A stretch of 64,000 nt of DNA from Paenibacillus nuruki (GTDB lineage: Bacteria > Bacillota > Bacilli > Paenibacillales > Paenibacillaceae), in assembly GCF_001721045.1 (NCBI RefSeq), contig NZ_MDER01000035.1:1-64000 (forward strand). Reading direction: 5' to 3'. Shown piece after piece: positions 42,781-53,288 of this stretch. The translations under genes and the position numbers were made by a program. The notes beneath the pieces were generated by a model. That model was not told where the DNA came from. It did not search any database and was given only the letters and a program-made list of their open reading frames with translations. The first letter of the stretch is position 1. Each line of letters opens with the position of its first letter.

Positions 42781-45585
42781 TTATGAATTGCTAGCTAACT
42801 TCTGCTGATATTGCTCAATCGTAATCAAGACTTCACGAGGCTTACTGCCCTCATAAGGACCTACAATTCCATGAGCTTCTAAAGAATCGATTAGACGTGC
42901 TGCACGAGTATACCCTACTCTCATGCGTCGTTGTAATAGAGATACCGAAGCTTGCTTACCTTCTACTACAATCTGCACAGCTTGATCATACAATTCATCC
43001 AATTGTTCATCCATGTTATTCACCGTATCGTCGATTTCAGGAACCAAGTCTTCTACATACTGGGCATCTCCTTGACCACGACAGTAGGCAACAATCGCTT
43101 CTACTTCTTCGTCAGACATAAAGGCTCCCTGTACACGAGTCGGTTTGGAAGAACCTACAGGCATAAATAGCATATCCCCGCGACCAAGCAATTTCTCCGC
43201 TCCACCCATATCCAGAATAGTCCGTGAGTCGATCTGTGAAGACACACCGAATGCGATCCGTGAAGGAATATTGGCTTTGATGACCCCTGTAATAACATCG
43301 ACTGAAGGACGCTGAGTTGCAATAATCAAATGAATACCTGCTGCCCGCGCCATCTGTGCTAAACGTGCAATTGCATCTTCCACATCTCCAGCAGCAACCA
43401 TCATCAGATCGGCTAACTCATCGACAATCACCACGATATAGGGTAAAACAGCCGCTGGATTATCTTTCATCAGATTATTGTAGCCTTCCATATTACGGGT
43501 ACCTGATTTGGAAAATAACTCATACCGTTTTTCCATTTCGACAACGATCTTTTTCAGTGCTAATGAAGCACGTTTGGGATCAGTCACGACCGGTGCTAAA
43601 AGATGCGGAATCCCATTATAAATATTCAACTCTACCATTTTAGGATCGACCATTAAGAATTTGACTTCATCTGGCTTCGCTTTGTATAAGATGCTTGTAA
43701 TAATACCATTAATACATACAGATTTACCTGAACCTGTGGCTCCAGCTACAAGTAAATGGGGCATTTTAGCCAAGTTCCCTACAATCGTCTGTCCTGCGAT
43801 ATCTCGTCCGAAAGCAATAGACAATTTGGCTTCTGACTCTTGGAAAATCGAAGTTTCCATCACTTCACGCATAGTAACCATCGCCACTTCGTTATTCGGT
43901 ACTTCTATCCCTACAGCGGCTTTACCTGGAATCGGTGCTTCCATCCGAATATCTTTAGCAGCCAGTGCTAATGCGATATCATCGGTCAATCCTACGATAC
44001 GGCTTACTTTGACACCTACATCAGGTTGAAGTTCATAACGGGTTACTGCTGGTCCCCGAACGACTTCAACGACTTTGGCACGTACTCCAAAACTTTCAAG
44101 TGTAGTCTCTAGCTTACGTGCAATCACCATATAGTCATTTTGATCATTAGCAGTACTAATATTCTTCGGCTTCGCTAATAAAGCAAATGAAGGCAATTTG
44201 TAAGGCTTAGGCTGTGGTACAGGCGGAGGCACGATCGTGCTACCTTCTATTGCTCCTGAAGCAATACCCGAACTCTGCTGATCTTCTACAGCGTTATTAG
44301 TCTCAGATTCTATTGATTCTGTATCTGTATTGGTTAGATCTTCTTCTACCAGATGCAACGGCGTGACTACCTGTTCATTCTGATCTGCCTGAAGAATAGC
44401 TGTTAAAGCTTCTGTTTCTATATCTGTTGATAAATGATCTGTAGTCGCATGTTCGCTATTGTATTCTTCTTCACTCTGCTCTCCACGTTCATACTGCATT
44501 TGTGCAAAAAAGTCACGGATAATCGGAGGCTTTTCAGCTAGTGATCCTTCAGAATCTACATTATCCCAAATATCACTTTCTGGCGTAGATGCTACAGCAA
44601 GTGAAGTCGATAGATTAGCTTGTTCATCAAGCTCGGTTTTTGCAGATAATCGACTTTTCGATCGAGTAGGCATAGCAGTCACAACAGATGCGGTTGCAAG
44701 TCTAGCTTCTGCTTCTTCATACTGTGCATCAATCGCAGCATATTGATTTTCTTCCGCTTCTTCGGTTTGACGCTTACGTTTCCAAGGAAAAAGACTAGAC
44801 TTGGTACGTGGTGCTTCCTCTTCTTCGTCTTCTAGCTCATCTTCATAAGCTTCCATCTCTGCTGCTTCTGCTGCTTGCAGTTCACGTTCTTCTTGACGTT
44901 CTGCTTTGGCAATCTGCATCAGTTCTATCTTTTCCTGACTCCATGAAGAGAATTGTCTAACATGCAAACGAATACGTTGTACTAGATCAGCGACCGACAA
45001 CTGAGTAATCAGCATCAGACTGATAATTACCATAACCGTAGCAATAAGTTTCGTTCCGATCACGCCAAACAACATCATAAATAACCACATCTGGACAGCA
45101 CCAATATAACCACCTGCTGTTTGTCTTGCTGGCAACGAAGTTAATTGTTCTGCTGGCACATACATTAAAATACTGATCAGTGTAGCTGCACAGGTTAATA
45201 ATACCAATCCAGATAATCTGCCGTTCCATCCTCGTGGCCATTTTCGTCTTAGCATAATAGCCAGTCCAATATAAATACCTACCAGAGGTAATACGAAATA
45301 GACTTTGCCTAAAATAAAGGCTGTTATGTAATGCAGAAATTCACCCACTGCGGCTTGTCTGGATAACGCAATCACCGAAAATGTAATCAAAATAATACCA
45401 TAGACTTCATATTTTAATGTCGCCCAAGCGGATACTTTAGCTTTGGTATTTCGCTTCCGAGCAACAGGTTTGCGCTTGGTTGTCGTTGTTGTTTTCCGAG
45501 TCGCTGAAGAAGTTTTGGACACCACTTTTTTTCGTGGTGAACTTTGCGCTGACTTGGATTTCTGGGTTGTTGTAGGCTTCGCCAT
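42781..45585 (-). CDS. ftsK: DNA translocase FtsK/SpoIIIE
   Basis: 934 residues. A basic Thr/Lys N terminus (1-50), four membrane helices (about 58-200), a long acidic low-complexity linker (about 225-460), a RecA-like motor with Walker A GATGSGKS (about 602-609) and Walker [13 protein letters not shown], and a gamma domain (about 865-930) that reads chromosome polarity sequences. It pumps DNA through the division or sporulation septum. Position next to rnj and the ymf cluster is where Bacillus has spoIIIE, so it probably does the SpoIIIE job. GGAGGTGGT precedes ATG 45585. Confidence 0.94.
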   Translation of the reverse strand: MAKPTTTQKSKSAQSSPRKKVVSKTSSATRKTTTTTKRKPVARKRNTKAKVSAWATLKYEVYGIILITFSVIALSRQAAVGEFLHYITAFILGKVYFVLPLVGIYIGLAIMLRRKWPRGWNGRLSGLVLLTCAATLISILMYVPAEQLTSLPARQTAGGYIGAVQMWLFMMLFGVIGTKLIATVMVIISLMLITQLSVADLVQRIRLHVRQFSSWSQEKIELMQIAKAERQEERELQAAEAAEMEAYEDELEDEEEEAPRTKSSLFPWKRKRQTEEAEENQYAAIDAQYEEAEARLATASVVTAMPTRSKSRLSAKTELDEQANLSTSLAVASTPESDIWDNVDSEGSLAEKPPIIRDFFAQMQYERGEQSEEEYNSEHATTDHLSTDIETEALTAILQADQNEQVVTPLHLVEEDLTNTDTESIESETNNAVEDQQSSGIASGAIEGSTIVPPPVPQPKPYKLPSFALLAKPKNISTANDQNDYMVIARKLETTLESFGVRAKVVEVVRGPAVTRYELQPDVGVKVSRIVGLTDDIALALAAKDIRMEAPIPGKAAVGIEVPNNEVAMVTMREVMETSIFQESEAKLSIAFGRDIAGQTIVGNLAKMPHLLVAGATGSGKSVCINGIITSILYKAKPDEVKFLMVDPKMVELNIYNGIPHLLAPVVTDPKRASLALKKIVVEMEKRYELFSKSGTRNMEGYNNLMKDNPAAVLPYIVVIVDELADLMMVAAGDVEDAIARLAQMARAAGIHLIIATQRPSVDVITGVIKANIPSRIAFGVSSQIDSRTILDMGGAEKLLGRGDMLFMPVGSSKPTRVQGAFMSDEEVEAIVAYCRGQGDAQYVEDLVPEIDDTVNNMDEQLDELYDQAVQIVVEGKQASVSLLQRRMRVGYTRAARLIDSLEAHGIVGPYEGSKPREVLITIEQYQQKLASNS

Positions 45586-45654
45586 CTGTCACCACCTCCG
45601 ATGCACTATTATATCATATACCAAGCAAATTGAGACGATTTCACTCTCTAAAAA

Positions 45655-45714
45655 AAACGCAAAACCCCCGTTCATCACATGGGACCGTCCAATATACCAT
45701 GTGATGAACGGGGG
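45655..45714 (-). terminator. Terminator after rnj
   Basis: Perfect 17-bp stem CCCCCGTTCATCACATG / CATGTGATGAACGGGGG with a 16-nt loop, then TTTTGCGTTTTTTT on the minus strand. It is one of the strongest hairpins in the window. Confidence 0.92.
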
Positions 45715-45756
45715 CGACTGGTTGCCTCTTACCCGTTTATTCTATATTTCATGAAC

Positions 45757-47436
45757 TCAGACTTCCATAATGATCGGAAGGATCATAGGTCTACGGCGCG
45801 TTTGCTCATATAAGAAACGACCAAGAGAGTCTTTAACACTTGTTTTAAGTGAAGCCCACTCATTAACACGTTCGCTCATTAAGCGTTGCAATGTGCTTGT
45901 TACGATGCGGTTCGCTTCATCCAGCAATCCTTCAGATTCGCGAACATATACGAATCCACGAGAGATGATGTCTGGTCCAGATACAATCTGTCCATCTTGC
46001 TTGCTAAGCGTTACGACAACAACAAGGATACCATCTTGTGACAATAGTTTACGATCACGAAGAACGATATTTCCTACATCACCTACGCCTAATCCATCGA
46101 TTAACACGTTACCAGAAGTGACTTTACCGGCTTTACGTGCTACTCCACCTTGAATCTCAACAGTATCACCAATATCAATCATAAAGATATCTTCTGGAGC
46201 AATACCTACAGCTTCACCTAGTAAAGCATGTTTACGTTGCATACGGTGTTCACCATGAATAGGAATAAAGAATTTCGGTTTCATCAAGTTAAGCATTAAT
46301 TTAAGCTCTTCTTGTGATCCGTGTCCTGATACATGGACGCCTGAGTTAGAACCACTGTAGATAACATTTGCACCTAAGCGGAACAATTCATCAATCGTAC
46401 GTCCGATATATTTTTCATTACCCGGTACAGGTGTAGCTGCAATAATAACAGTATCTCCCGGTAAAATATCGACTTTGCGGTGTGTCGAACGGGCCATACG
46501 TGTAAGTGCTGACATTGGCTCGCCTTGACTTCCTGTAGACAGGATAACTACACGATCTGCTGCCATTTTGTTGACTTCTTCTGGCTCGATAATCATCCCA
46601 TCTGGAATTTCAAGATATCCAAGATCAGAAGCGATTCCTACTACATTTACCATACTTCTACCGATAACTGTGATCTTACGACCTGTTGCAGCAGCAGCGT
46701 TAACTACTTGCTGAATACGGTGAACGTTAGATGCGAATGTAGCGACAACTACACGTTGTGTTGCTTTACGGAAAATATCTTCTAACACAATACCTACATT
46801 GCGTTCTGAAGGTGTAAAGCCTGGTTTTTCAGCATTTGTACTATCGGATAGTAGTGCAAGAACACCTTTACTACCAATTTCAGCCATACGTTGCAAGTTA
46901 GCGAATTCACCATTTACAGGCGTATGATCAAATTTAAAGTCACCTGTGTGTACAACGTTACCTTCTGGAGTAGCGACACATACACCTACAGAATCAGGAA
47001 TACTATGGTTCGTACGGAAGAATGTAGCAGTGAGGGTGTTACCTAATTTAAGTTCTGAATCTTCATTGATCAGAATACGTTTAGTTTCGCCAAGCAGATT
47101 TGCTTCTTTCAGCTTGTTCTCCACTAATCCAATCGTTAATTTGGTACCGTATACAGGTACATTTAAATGTTTCAATACATATGGCAAACCACCGATATGA
47201 TCTTCGTGACCATGCGTCAAAATGATAGCACGTACTTTGTCACGGTTTTCTGTAAGGTATGAAATATCAGGGATAACGATATCGATCCCTAGCATATCTT
47301 CCTCTGGGAATTTAAGACCTGAATCAATTACGACAATGTCATTACCATATTGAATGACGTACATATTTTTACCAATTTCACCAACGCCGCCCAAAGCAAA
47401 GATCGTCAGTTTTTCGTTATTCGTTTTTTTCGACAA
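45757..47436 (-). CDS. rnj: Ribonuclease J
   Basis: 559 residues, metallo-beta-lactamase/beta-CASP 5'-3' exoribonuclease and endoribonuclease. Zinc motif HGHEDH (about 75-80), HTGDFKFDHTP, beta-CASP GSQGEPMSAL and the C-terminal HVSGHGSQEEL. Its place after dapA corresponds to rnjB in Bacillus, but full catalytic residues are present, so J1/J2 status is undecided. GGAGGT precedes ATG 47436. It has a separate promoter and an unusual structured leader. Confidence 0.93.
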   Translation of the reverse strand: MSKKTNNEKLTIFALGGVGEIGKNMYVIQYGNDIVVIDSGLKFPEEDMLGIDIVIPDISYLTENRDKVRAIILTHGHEDHIGGLPYVLKHLNVPVYGTKLTIGLVENKLKEANLLGETKRILINEDSELKLGNTLTATFFRTNHSIPDSVGVCVATPEGNVVHTGDFKFDHTPVNGEFANLQRMAEIGSKGVLALLSDSTNAEKPGFTPSERNVGIVLEDIFRKATQRVVVATFASNVHRIQQVVNAAAATGRKITVIGRSMVNVVGIASDLGYLEIPDGMIIEPEEVNKMAADRVVILSTGSQGEPMSALTRMARSTHRKVDILPGDTVIIAATPVPGNEKYIGRTIDELFRLGANVIYSGSNSGVHVSGHGSQEELKLMLNLMKPKFFIPIHGEHRMQRKHALLGEAVGIAPEDIFMIDIGDTVEIQGGVARKAGKVTSGNVLIDGLGVGDVGNIVLRDRKLLSQDGILVVVVTLSKQDGQIVSGPDIISRGFVYVRESEGLLDEANRIVTSTLQRLMSERVNEWASLKTSVKDSLGRFLYEQTRRRPMILPIIMEV

Positions 47437-47533
47437 TGTTATCTAGACCTCCTATAAGTATTGGACGTATTACTAAATATTTTTAAACAAATTTAATGTG
47501 TATATACAATAATTACAAAACTTTCGATAAAGG

Positions 47534-47696
47534 TGGGTTCCTTTTTCAAAACGGATATCTATCAAACCGTTTCGATTCCGCAAGGAATCAGCACCCGAAA
47601 GCTTTATCGGTTCGTTGACCGTCTGCTGAGTTGCACAAATACTCTGCCTGACAAAGTATCCATTCAGCAAACCTCTATTTCTTTATACCGCACCCA
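47534..47696 (-). ncRNA. Multi-hairpin RNA element in the rnj leader
   Basis: The transcript from the promoter at 47710-47739 would begin within about 10 nt of this element. Closing stem TGGGT (47692-47696) / ACCCA (47534-47538). Inside it are a 9-bp stem 47664-47672 / 47621-47629 enclosing an 8-bp hairpin ATACTTTG / CAGAGTAT (47652-47659 / 47639-47646); GGT..ACC; GATTCC-TTGC-GGAATC (47574-47589); and AAACGG..CCGTTT (47549-47572). It is richer in G+C than the AT-rich flanks. It matches no riboswitch or structured RNA I recognise. It could be a cis-element of rnj or a free small RNA. A competing 63-codon plus-strand ORF (47533-47724) exists. Confidence 0.5.
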
Positions 47697-47709
47697 GTCA
47701 CTTGAGATT

Positions 47710-47739
47710 ATTATACATGATTAAAAAACAAAAACACAA
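47710..47739 (-). promoter_or_regulatory. SigA promoter of the rnj leader RNA
   Basis: TTGTGT (47734-47739), 18-nt spacer, perfect TATAAT (47710-47715) on the minus strand. Confidence 0.65.
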
Positions 47740-47867
47740 GTCATGTTTGCTTGAGTCTGCTAAAGCCTTTATAAACTGCCCTGTTTCATTCAAATTTTAT
47801 CTATTCATTTCCAATATTTTATTTCTAGCTTCTTATGTATGCGTAAAAATTTATCACTTTAAAAATA

Positions 47868-47900
47868 AAAAAGTTGCTCCTAATTAAGAGCAACTTTTTT
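47868..47900 (-). terminator. Terminator after dapA
   Basis: AAAAGTTGCTC / GAGCAACTTTT, 11-bp perfect stem, with A and T runs; 37 nt past the dapA stop. Confidence 0.9.
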
Positions 47901-47934
47901 ATGTCTAGAACGATTATATGATCGATCATCTACT

Positions 47935-48813
47935 TTATACAAATAATTGATCGATAAATTGTTGTTCTTGATCGGTAGGCGGTAATAATGGCAGTCTAAC
48001 GTTACCATTACCAAAGCCACGTTTAGATAGTGCATATTTCACCGCAGATGGATTAGGAAGCGGCTCAGGGCTTTCAAATAACCCTTTGAAAATAGGGAAC
48101 AGCTTTTGATTCAGCTTAGCTGCTTCTACAGGACGACCTGCAAGATAAGCTTCGATCATATCAGTCATCTCTGCACCTACCACATGACTAGCTACACTGA
48201 TAATACCATGAGCCCCTACAGCCAGAGCAGGTAAACCTGAAGAATCATCACCTGAATAGACTTGGAAGCCTTCTGGCGCATGAGCAACAATCTGTGTAAC
48301 TTGTTCAATTGAAGCACATTCTTTGGTTCCAACAATATTCGAAATTTCGGCAAGCTTAAGTGTTGTTGTTACAGACATACTTGTAATTGTACGACCTGGA
48401 ACATTGTACATAATAACCGGAAGTTCTGTGGCTTGAGCAATCACTTTAAAATGCTCATATATACCAGCTTGATTAGGTTTGTTGTAATAAGGAACCACAA
48501 TCAATACACCGTCTATGCCTAATTTGGAAGCTTCCCGAGTCAAATGTATCGAATGACGTGTCTCATTACTACCTGTTCCAGCGATAATTTTACATCGTCC
48601 TGCTGCATGTTTAACCGAAAACTCAAACATTTGCAGTTTTTCTTCATCGCTAAGTGTAGGCGATTCACCGGTTGTACCACATACTACTAATGATTCTGAT
48701 TTTTGAACATCAATTAAATAATCGATTAATCTTGCTGTAGCATCCCAATCAATCTCATCTTGTTCATTAAAAGGGGTAATCATCGCTGTCATTAATCTTC
48801 CAAAGTCTACCAC
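47935..48813 (-). CDS. dapA: 4-hydroxy-tetrahydrodipicolinate synthase
   Basis: 292 residues. Condenses pyruvate with aspartate semialdehyde on the way to diaminopimelate and lysine (and dipicolinate in spores). TIM barrel with GTTGESPTLS (about 46-55), Tyr in VIMYNVPGRT (about 134), Schiff-base Lys in IVGTKECAS (about 162). GTG start at 48813 with AAGGAGG 10 nt upstream. Third gene of asd-dapG-dapA. Confidence 0.95.
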   Translation of the reverse strand: MVDFGRLMTAMITPFNEQDEIDWDATARLIDYLIDVQKSESLVVCGTTGESPTLSDEEKLQMFEFSVKHAAGRCKIIAGTGSNETRHSIHLTREASKLGIDGVLIVVPYYNKPNQAGIYEHFKVIAQATELPVIMYNVPGRTITSMSVTTTLKLAEISNIVGTKECASIEQVTQIVAHAPEGFQVYSGDDSSGLPALAVGAHGIISVASHVVGAEMTDMIEAYLAGRPVEAAKLNQKLFPIFKGLFESPEPLPNPSAVKYALSKRGFGNGNVRLPLLPPTDQEQQFIDQLFV

Positions 48814-48867
48814 TCTATTTCCTCCTTCAAATACGGAGCTATCCGATGACCTGTATTCAGCACATGA

Positions 48868-50106
48868 TTATAGATGCAATTGGAATTGAGAATGTAGTGC
48901 GCGAACAGCTTGCACCATATCTTCTTTTTTCACAAGCACCCATATGGTTGTATTCGAATCGGCTGATTGCAATATCGGAATATTTTGTCCTGTCAAAGCA
49001 GCTACAATTCGAGCCATAATTCCAGGTACTCCATTGATTCCGCCACCGATCACAGAAACTTTCGCGCAACCTGATAATCCTGTAGGTTGCAGACCCATTT
49101 CTTCTAATACTGCAAGTGCACGTTCTGCTTCGCTATCAAATACGGTATATACAGCTCCAAATGGCGTTACATTAATAAAATCAACACTAATACTATTTTC
49201 AGCCATGGCTTGGAACACTTTCAATTGAAGATGTTCGACACCTTCTTGTTGACCGACTGTAATCTGTGTAACGTTATTCACATAAGCGATTCCTGTAACC
49301 AGACGATCAACAACACCTGTTGGTGTATCTGCAAAACGTTCAGACTGTGTAACAAGTGTGCCTTCTGTATCTGCAAATGTAGAACGTACACGTACAGGCA
49401 CTTGAGCTTGCATTGCAATCTCTACAGCACGAGGATGAATCACTTTGGCACCTTGATGTGCCATATTACAAATCTCGTTATAACTAACATAAGCAAGTGG
49501 CTTGGCATCTTCTACAATACGTGGATCAGCCGTCAATATACCATTAACATCAGTATAGATATCAACCATATCGGCATGTAGTGCTGCTCCAAGAGCTGTA
49601 GCCGAAGTATCACTTCCACCACGTCCTAATGTGGTGAGATCTCCTGCTTCACTTTGTCCTTGAAATCCTGTAACGATCACGACTTTGCCACTATCCAGTT
49701 CACGACTCACACGATCTGGACGTACAGCAAGAATACGTGCATTTCCAAAATTATCATCGGTAATAAATCCAGCCTGTGCTCCAGTAAGAACAATCGAAGC
49801 GATTCCTTCACTGTTTAAAATACCGCTTAACGTGACTGCCGAAATCATTTCTCCGCATCCCATTAACAAATCACGTTCACGTGGAGAAGGAATACTGCCG
49901 TTAAGCACAGTACTTTCAAGCAATGTATCGGTGGCATAAGGATCACCACTACGTCCCATCGCTGAAACTACGATTACGAGCTTGACCTGCTCGGCAAGCT
50001 CGCGTTTGATATGACGAAGTACATGGACTCTCGCTTCAGGTGTAGACAGCGAAGTTCCTCCAAATTTCTGCACTAAAATATTTTGCTTTTCTACCACAGT
50101 AGACAT
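48868..50106 (-). CDS. dapG: Aspartate kinase (DapG type)
   Basis: 412 residues. Phosphorylates aspartate. Kinase domain with VQKFGGTSL (about 12-20), VVSAMGR, GRGGSDTSA (about 162) and DPRIVEDAKPL; two C-terminal ACT domains (about 268-405). DapG enzymes are diaminopimelate-inhibited and serve wall and spore synthesis. GGAGG lies 12 nt before ATG 50106, slightly far. Between asd and dapA as in Bacillus. Confidence 0.94.
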   Translation of the reverse strand: MSTVVEKQNILVQKFGGTSLSTPEARVHVLRHIKRELAEQVKLVIVVSAMGRSGDPYATDTLLESTVLNGSIPSPRERDLLMGCGEMISAVTLSGILNSEGIASIVLTGAQAGFITDDNFGNARILAVRPDRVSRELDSGKVVIVTGFQGQSEAGDLTTLGRGGSDTSATALGAALHADMVDIYTDVNGILTADPRIVEDAKPLAYVSYNEICNMAHQGAKVIHPRAVEIAMQAQVPVRVRSTFADTEGTLVTQSERFADTPTGVVDRLVTGIAYVNNVTQITVGQQEGVEHLQLKVFQAMAENSISVDFINVTPFGAVYTVFDSEAERALAVLEEMGLQPTGLSGCAKVSVIGGGINGVPGIMARIVAALTGQNIPILQSADSNTTIWVLVKKEDMVQAVRALHSQFQLHL

Positions 50107-50124
50107 AATAACTATGCGCCTCCG

Positions 50125-51171
50125 TTAGCTAATTGCTGGTGTTTTTGCTGCAATAATCTCGGCAATTTGCACGGCGTTCCAAGCTGCACCTTTAAGCAAG
50201 TTGTCAGATACAATCCACATATTCAAACCACGTTCATGACCTAGATCACGACGTAAACGTCCTACAAACACATCATTTTTGCCAGCTGCTTCTGTAGCTA
50301 GTGGATACGCTTGATTCGCTGGATCATCAACTAAAGTAATACCTGGCGCATGTTGCAACAATGTTTTCACTTCATCTAGATCATAATCTTGTTTTAATTC
50401 TACATATACAGATTCCGAGTGACCATAGACAACAGGCACACGTACACAAGTTGTCGTTACATGGATCGACTCATCTTCCATAATTTTTTTCGTTTCATTT
50501 ACCATTTTCATTTCTTCCAATGTATATCCGTTGTCCTGAAATTTATCGATTTGAGGGATCACGTTAAAAGCAATTTGGTGTTTGACCGGTAATGAGCCTA
50601 CAGGCAAAATATCCGGAGTCACTTCTTCGCCTTCAAGTACCGATTTGCTTTGACGCTTCAATTCATCAATCGCCTGATTCCCTGCTCCAGATACCGCTTG
50701 ATACGTCGAAGCGATAATACGATCGATACCATAACGATCATAAAGTGGTTTCAGTGCTGCAACCATCTGGATTGTAGAGCAGTTAGGGTTGGCAATAATA
50801 CCGTTATGATCTGCTATACGGTCACTATTGACCTCAGGAACCACGAGAGGGGTATTAGGGTCCATACGGAAAGCATTTGTATTATCAATGCATACAGCGC
50901 CATGTCTGACGGCGTGAGGAGCGAGTGCCTTACTGATATCTCCTCCTGCGCTAAATAAAGCGATATGTACACCGTCAAAACTATCCGGTGTCGCTTCTTC
51001 TACTGTAACTTCCTGACCTTTAAAGAGCACCTTTTTACCGGCAGAACGCGCAGAAGACAATAACTTCAATGTTTTTACCGGAAAATCTCGTTCCTCAAGC
51101 AATCTTACGATTTGTTGACCCACTGCTCCTGTCGCTCCTACGACAGCTACATTAAACGATTGATTAGACAT
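50125..51171 (-). CDS. asd: Aspartate-semialdehyde dehydrogenase
   Basis: 348 residues. Reduces aspartyl phosphate. NADP-binding VVGATGAVGQQI (about 10-21), catalytic Cys in IANPNCSTIQM (about 130), and His in RRDLGHERGLNMWIVSDNL. Starts the asd-dapG-dapA operon; dapG begins 18 nt after its stop. In many Bacillales dpaA-dpaB sit immediately upstream; here the 204-bp gap to dut holds neither. Confidence 0.95.
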   Translation of the reverse strand: MSNQSFNVAVVGATGAVGQQIVRLLEERDFPVKTLKLLSSARSAGKKVLFKGQEVTVEEATPDSFDGVHIALFSAGGDISKALAPHAVRHGAVCIDNTNAFRMDPNTPLVVPEVNSDRIADHNGIIANPNCSTIQMVAALKPLYDRYGIDRIIASTYQAVSGAGNQAIDELKRQSKSVLEGEEVTPDILPVGSLPVKHQIAFNVIPQIDKFQDNGYTLEEMKMVNETKKIMEDESIHVTTTCVRVPVVYGHSESVYVELKQDYDLDEVKTLLQHAPGITLVDDPANQAYPLATEAAGKNDVFVGRLRRDLGHERGLNMWIVSDNLLKGAAWNAVQIAEIIAAKTPAIS

Positions 51172-51375
51172 CTGGCATATCTCTCCCCTTCGATTTCAAA
51201 AAGTTCATTTACATCTGAATGTAAACGTAAACGGCAGTCGCAAAGACTACCGTCAACTTTTAGCCAGCTTTCACTGGATTATAATTTCAGTGTTCTGCAA
51301 TAATTGTAGAAATAATATCATTCCCTGTTACATCTTTCAACTGTTTTCGCAAAAACATTTTAATCATGTAAAGCT

Positions 51376-51825
51376 TTACTTCGTTCCTGTATGTCCAAAA
51401 CCACCAGCACCGCGTACTGTTTCTGATAATTGTTGTACTTCAATCAAATTCACTTCAGGTACAATCTGGAATACCATCTGTGCTATACGTTCACCACGAT
51501 CGATCGCAAAAGCTTCTTCACCCAAATTGATCAACAACACTTTGATCTCTCCGCGGTAATCTGCGTCAATCGTACCCGGTGTATTGAGGCATGTAATTCC
51601 ATGCTTATACGCAAGTCCACTACGTGGGCGAATCTGTGCTTCAAGTCCAGCAGGCATCGCTAATGCTAGTCCTGTTGGTACCAATGCTCTTTTGCCTGGT
51701 TCTAATACCATCGGTTCTGTTACCGCAGCATACAGATCGAATCCAGAAGCCAGTTCAGACATTTTGCGGGGTAATTCTAATCCTTCACTGCCGGGTAAAG
51801 CCATAATTTCAACATTAATAGACAA
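51376..51825 (-). CDS. dut: Deoxyuridine 5'-triphosphate nucleotidohydrolase (dUTPase)
   Basis: About 149 residues, trimeric dUTPase. Motifs 1-5 are in order: [50 protein letters not shown] and [10 protein letters not shown] at the C terminus. I place the start at TTG 51825, which gives MSINVEI like homologues and has AGGAG 8 nt upstream; ATG 51831 is only 2 nt from that site. Either start overlaps the end of mlpA, implying coupling. Confidence 0.93.
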   Translation of the reverse strand: MSINVEIMALPGSEGLELPRKMSELASGFDLYAAVTEPMVLEPGKRALVPTGLALAMPAGLEAQIRPRSGLAYKHGITCLNTPGTIDADYRGEIKVLLINLGEEAFAIDRGERIAQMVFQIVPEVNLIEVQQLSETVRGAGGFGHTGTK

Positions 51826-53068
51826 GTTCATCTCTCCTAACATGAGCAAGACTTCGTTCAGAATGACCTACCATTGCCAGCGCATAAGGCTCTGCAAACA
51901 TATCATCAATCACCGAGCGAATATCTTCCATCGTCACTTCTTCAATATACTGTAATGTCTGATCGACTGTATTGTGTTTGCCAAGCATAATTTCATTTTT
52001 GCCCAGACGATTCATAATACTGCTTGTACTTTCAAGACTCAATACAAGACTGCCTTTCAGTTGTTGTTTCCCTTGATATAACTCTTGTTCAGTAATGCCA
52101 TTGACTTTGACATCATGTAAAAGAGCATGTGTCAATTCAAAAACGTCTTTGGTCTGCTTCGGTGCTGTTCCTGCATAGATCGTAAATAATCCACTATCTG
52201 CATGAGCTGTATAATAAGAATAGACCGAATACGCCAATCCTCTTTTTTCACGAATCTCTTGGAAAAGACGTGAACTCATGCCTCCGCCCAGTGTATTGTT
52301 CAGAAGCACCATAGCGTAATACCGTGGATCATCTATTTTACCACCTGGGAAGTTCATACAGATATGATTTTGTTCTGTTTTTTTCTTATGAAAAATCTGT
52401 CCGCCTGCAAAAGCAGGTATGGTTAAGTCTTGCTTGGTTCCATGATTATCAAAAGCACCGAAATGTTTCTCCAACAAAGGAATCACACTGTCGTCTATAT
52501 TACCAGCGACACTGATCACTGTATTTTCGATTGTATAGTGTTCTTTCATATAGGCTCTAAGCTCTTCACTACCCATAGGATGAAGACGTTCTTCGGTTCC
52601 CAAAATAGGATAAGCTAATGGGTGATCCCCATACGAAGACATCGTGACTAGATCGTGTACCAGATCATCTGGATCATCTTCATACATTGAAATTTCTTCA
52701 AGAATAACATTTTTTTCTTTTTTCAATTCTTCCGGATCAAGCAATGAGTTGAAAAACATATCCGATAAAATATCGACAGCGATGGATAAATGCTCATCTA
52801 ATACTTTAGCGTAAAAACATGTATATTCTTTGGCGGTAAAAGCATTCACATCGCCACCGATACCGTCAAATACTTCAGCAATCTTTTGCGCATCAAAGCG
52901 CTCTGTTCCTTTAAATAACATATGCTCGATAAAATGTGAAATTCCATTGGTCACTAAATTTTCATAACGTGAACCTGTTTTGATCCAGATCCCAATCGTG
53001 ACAGAACGGAAGGTCGGCATTTTTTCCATAACTATTCGTAGACCATTGTGTAGTTGAACTCGTTCCAT
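51815..53068 (-). CDS. mlpA: M16 zinc peptidase MlpA (YmxG)
   Basis: 417 residues. Zinc motif HFIEH (about 46-50) with the distal Glu in EEISMYEDD (about 120); the C-terminal lobe has [24 protein letters not shown]. The family affects extracellular protease expression in Bacillus. GGGAGG 7-8 nt before ATG 53068 decides the start over 53083. Order pnp-mlpA-dut. Confidence 0.92.
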   Translation of the reverse strand: MERVQLHNGLRIVMEKMPTFRSVTIGIWIKTGSRYENLVTNGISHFIEHMLFKGTERFDAQKIAEVFDGIGGDVNAFTAKEYTCFYAKVLDEHLSIAVDILSDMFFNSLLDPEELKKEKNVILEEISMYEDDPDDLVHDLVTMSSYGDHPLAYPILGTEERLHPMGSEELRAYMKEHYTIENTVISVAGNIDDSVIPLLEKHFGAFDNHGTKQDLTIPAFAGGQIFHKKKTEQNHICMNFPGGKIDDPRYYAMVLLNNTLGGGMSSRLFQEIREKRGLAYSVYSYYTAHADSGLFTIYAGTAPKQTKDVFELTHALLHDVKVNGITEQELYQGKQQLKGSLVLSLESTSSIMNRLGKNEIMLGKHNTVDQTLQYIEEVTMEDIRSVIDDMFAEPYALAMVGHSERSLAHVRRDELVY

Positions 53069-53203
53069 GCGAGGGCCTCCCATTCGATAAATGCATACCT
53101 ATCCTACCAGACTTTTAAAAACCGCTCAAGACTCCACTATATGTGCAGAGCTTGTAGATCTATCTTTAACGTACTCATTTTAGTATTTAAAATAAAATGC
53201 TAC

Positions 53204-53238
53204 AAAAAAAGAGTCAGAATAAAATCTTCTGGCTCTTT
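53204..53238 (-). terminator. Terminator after pnp
   Basis: AAAGAGCCAGAA pairs with TTCTGACTCTTT (one wobble) followed by seven T on the minus strand; 50 nt past the pnp stop. Confidence 0.88.
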
Positions 53239-53288
53239 GAATTGTTTACTTTATCTCAGTATTACTAAATAAATAGCAAAACATGAAC

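Noticed and set aside
47533-47724. Plus-strand 63-codon ORF (GTG start) between dapA and rnj
   Set aside because: No good ribosome site or promoter on that strand. The same stretch is better explained as a minus-strand structured leader behind a good promoter. Kept only as the alternative reading of the rnj leader.
51287-51367. 26-codon minus-strand ORF directly after dut
   Set aside because: The start ATG 51367 has no clear Shine-Dalgarno and the peptide matches nothing I know; mentioned under the dpaAB gap but not annotated as a gene.
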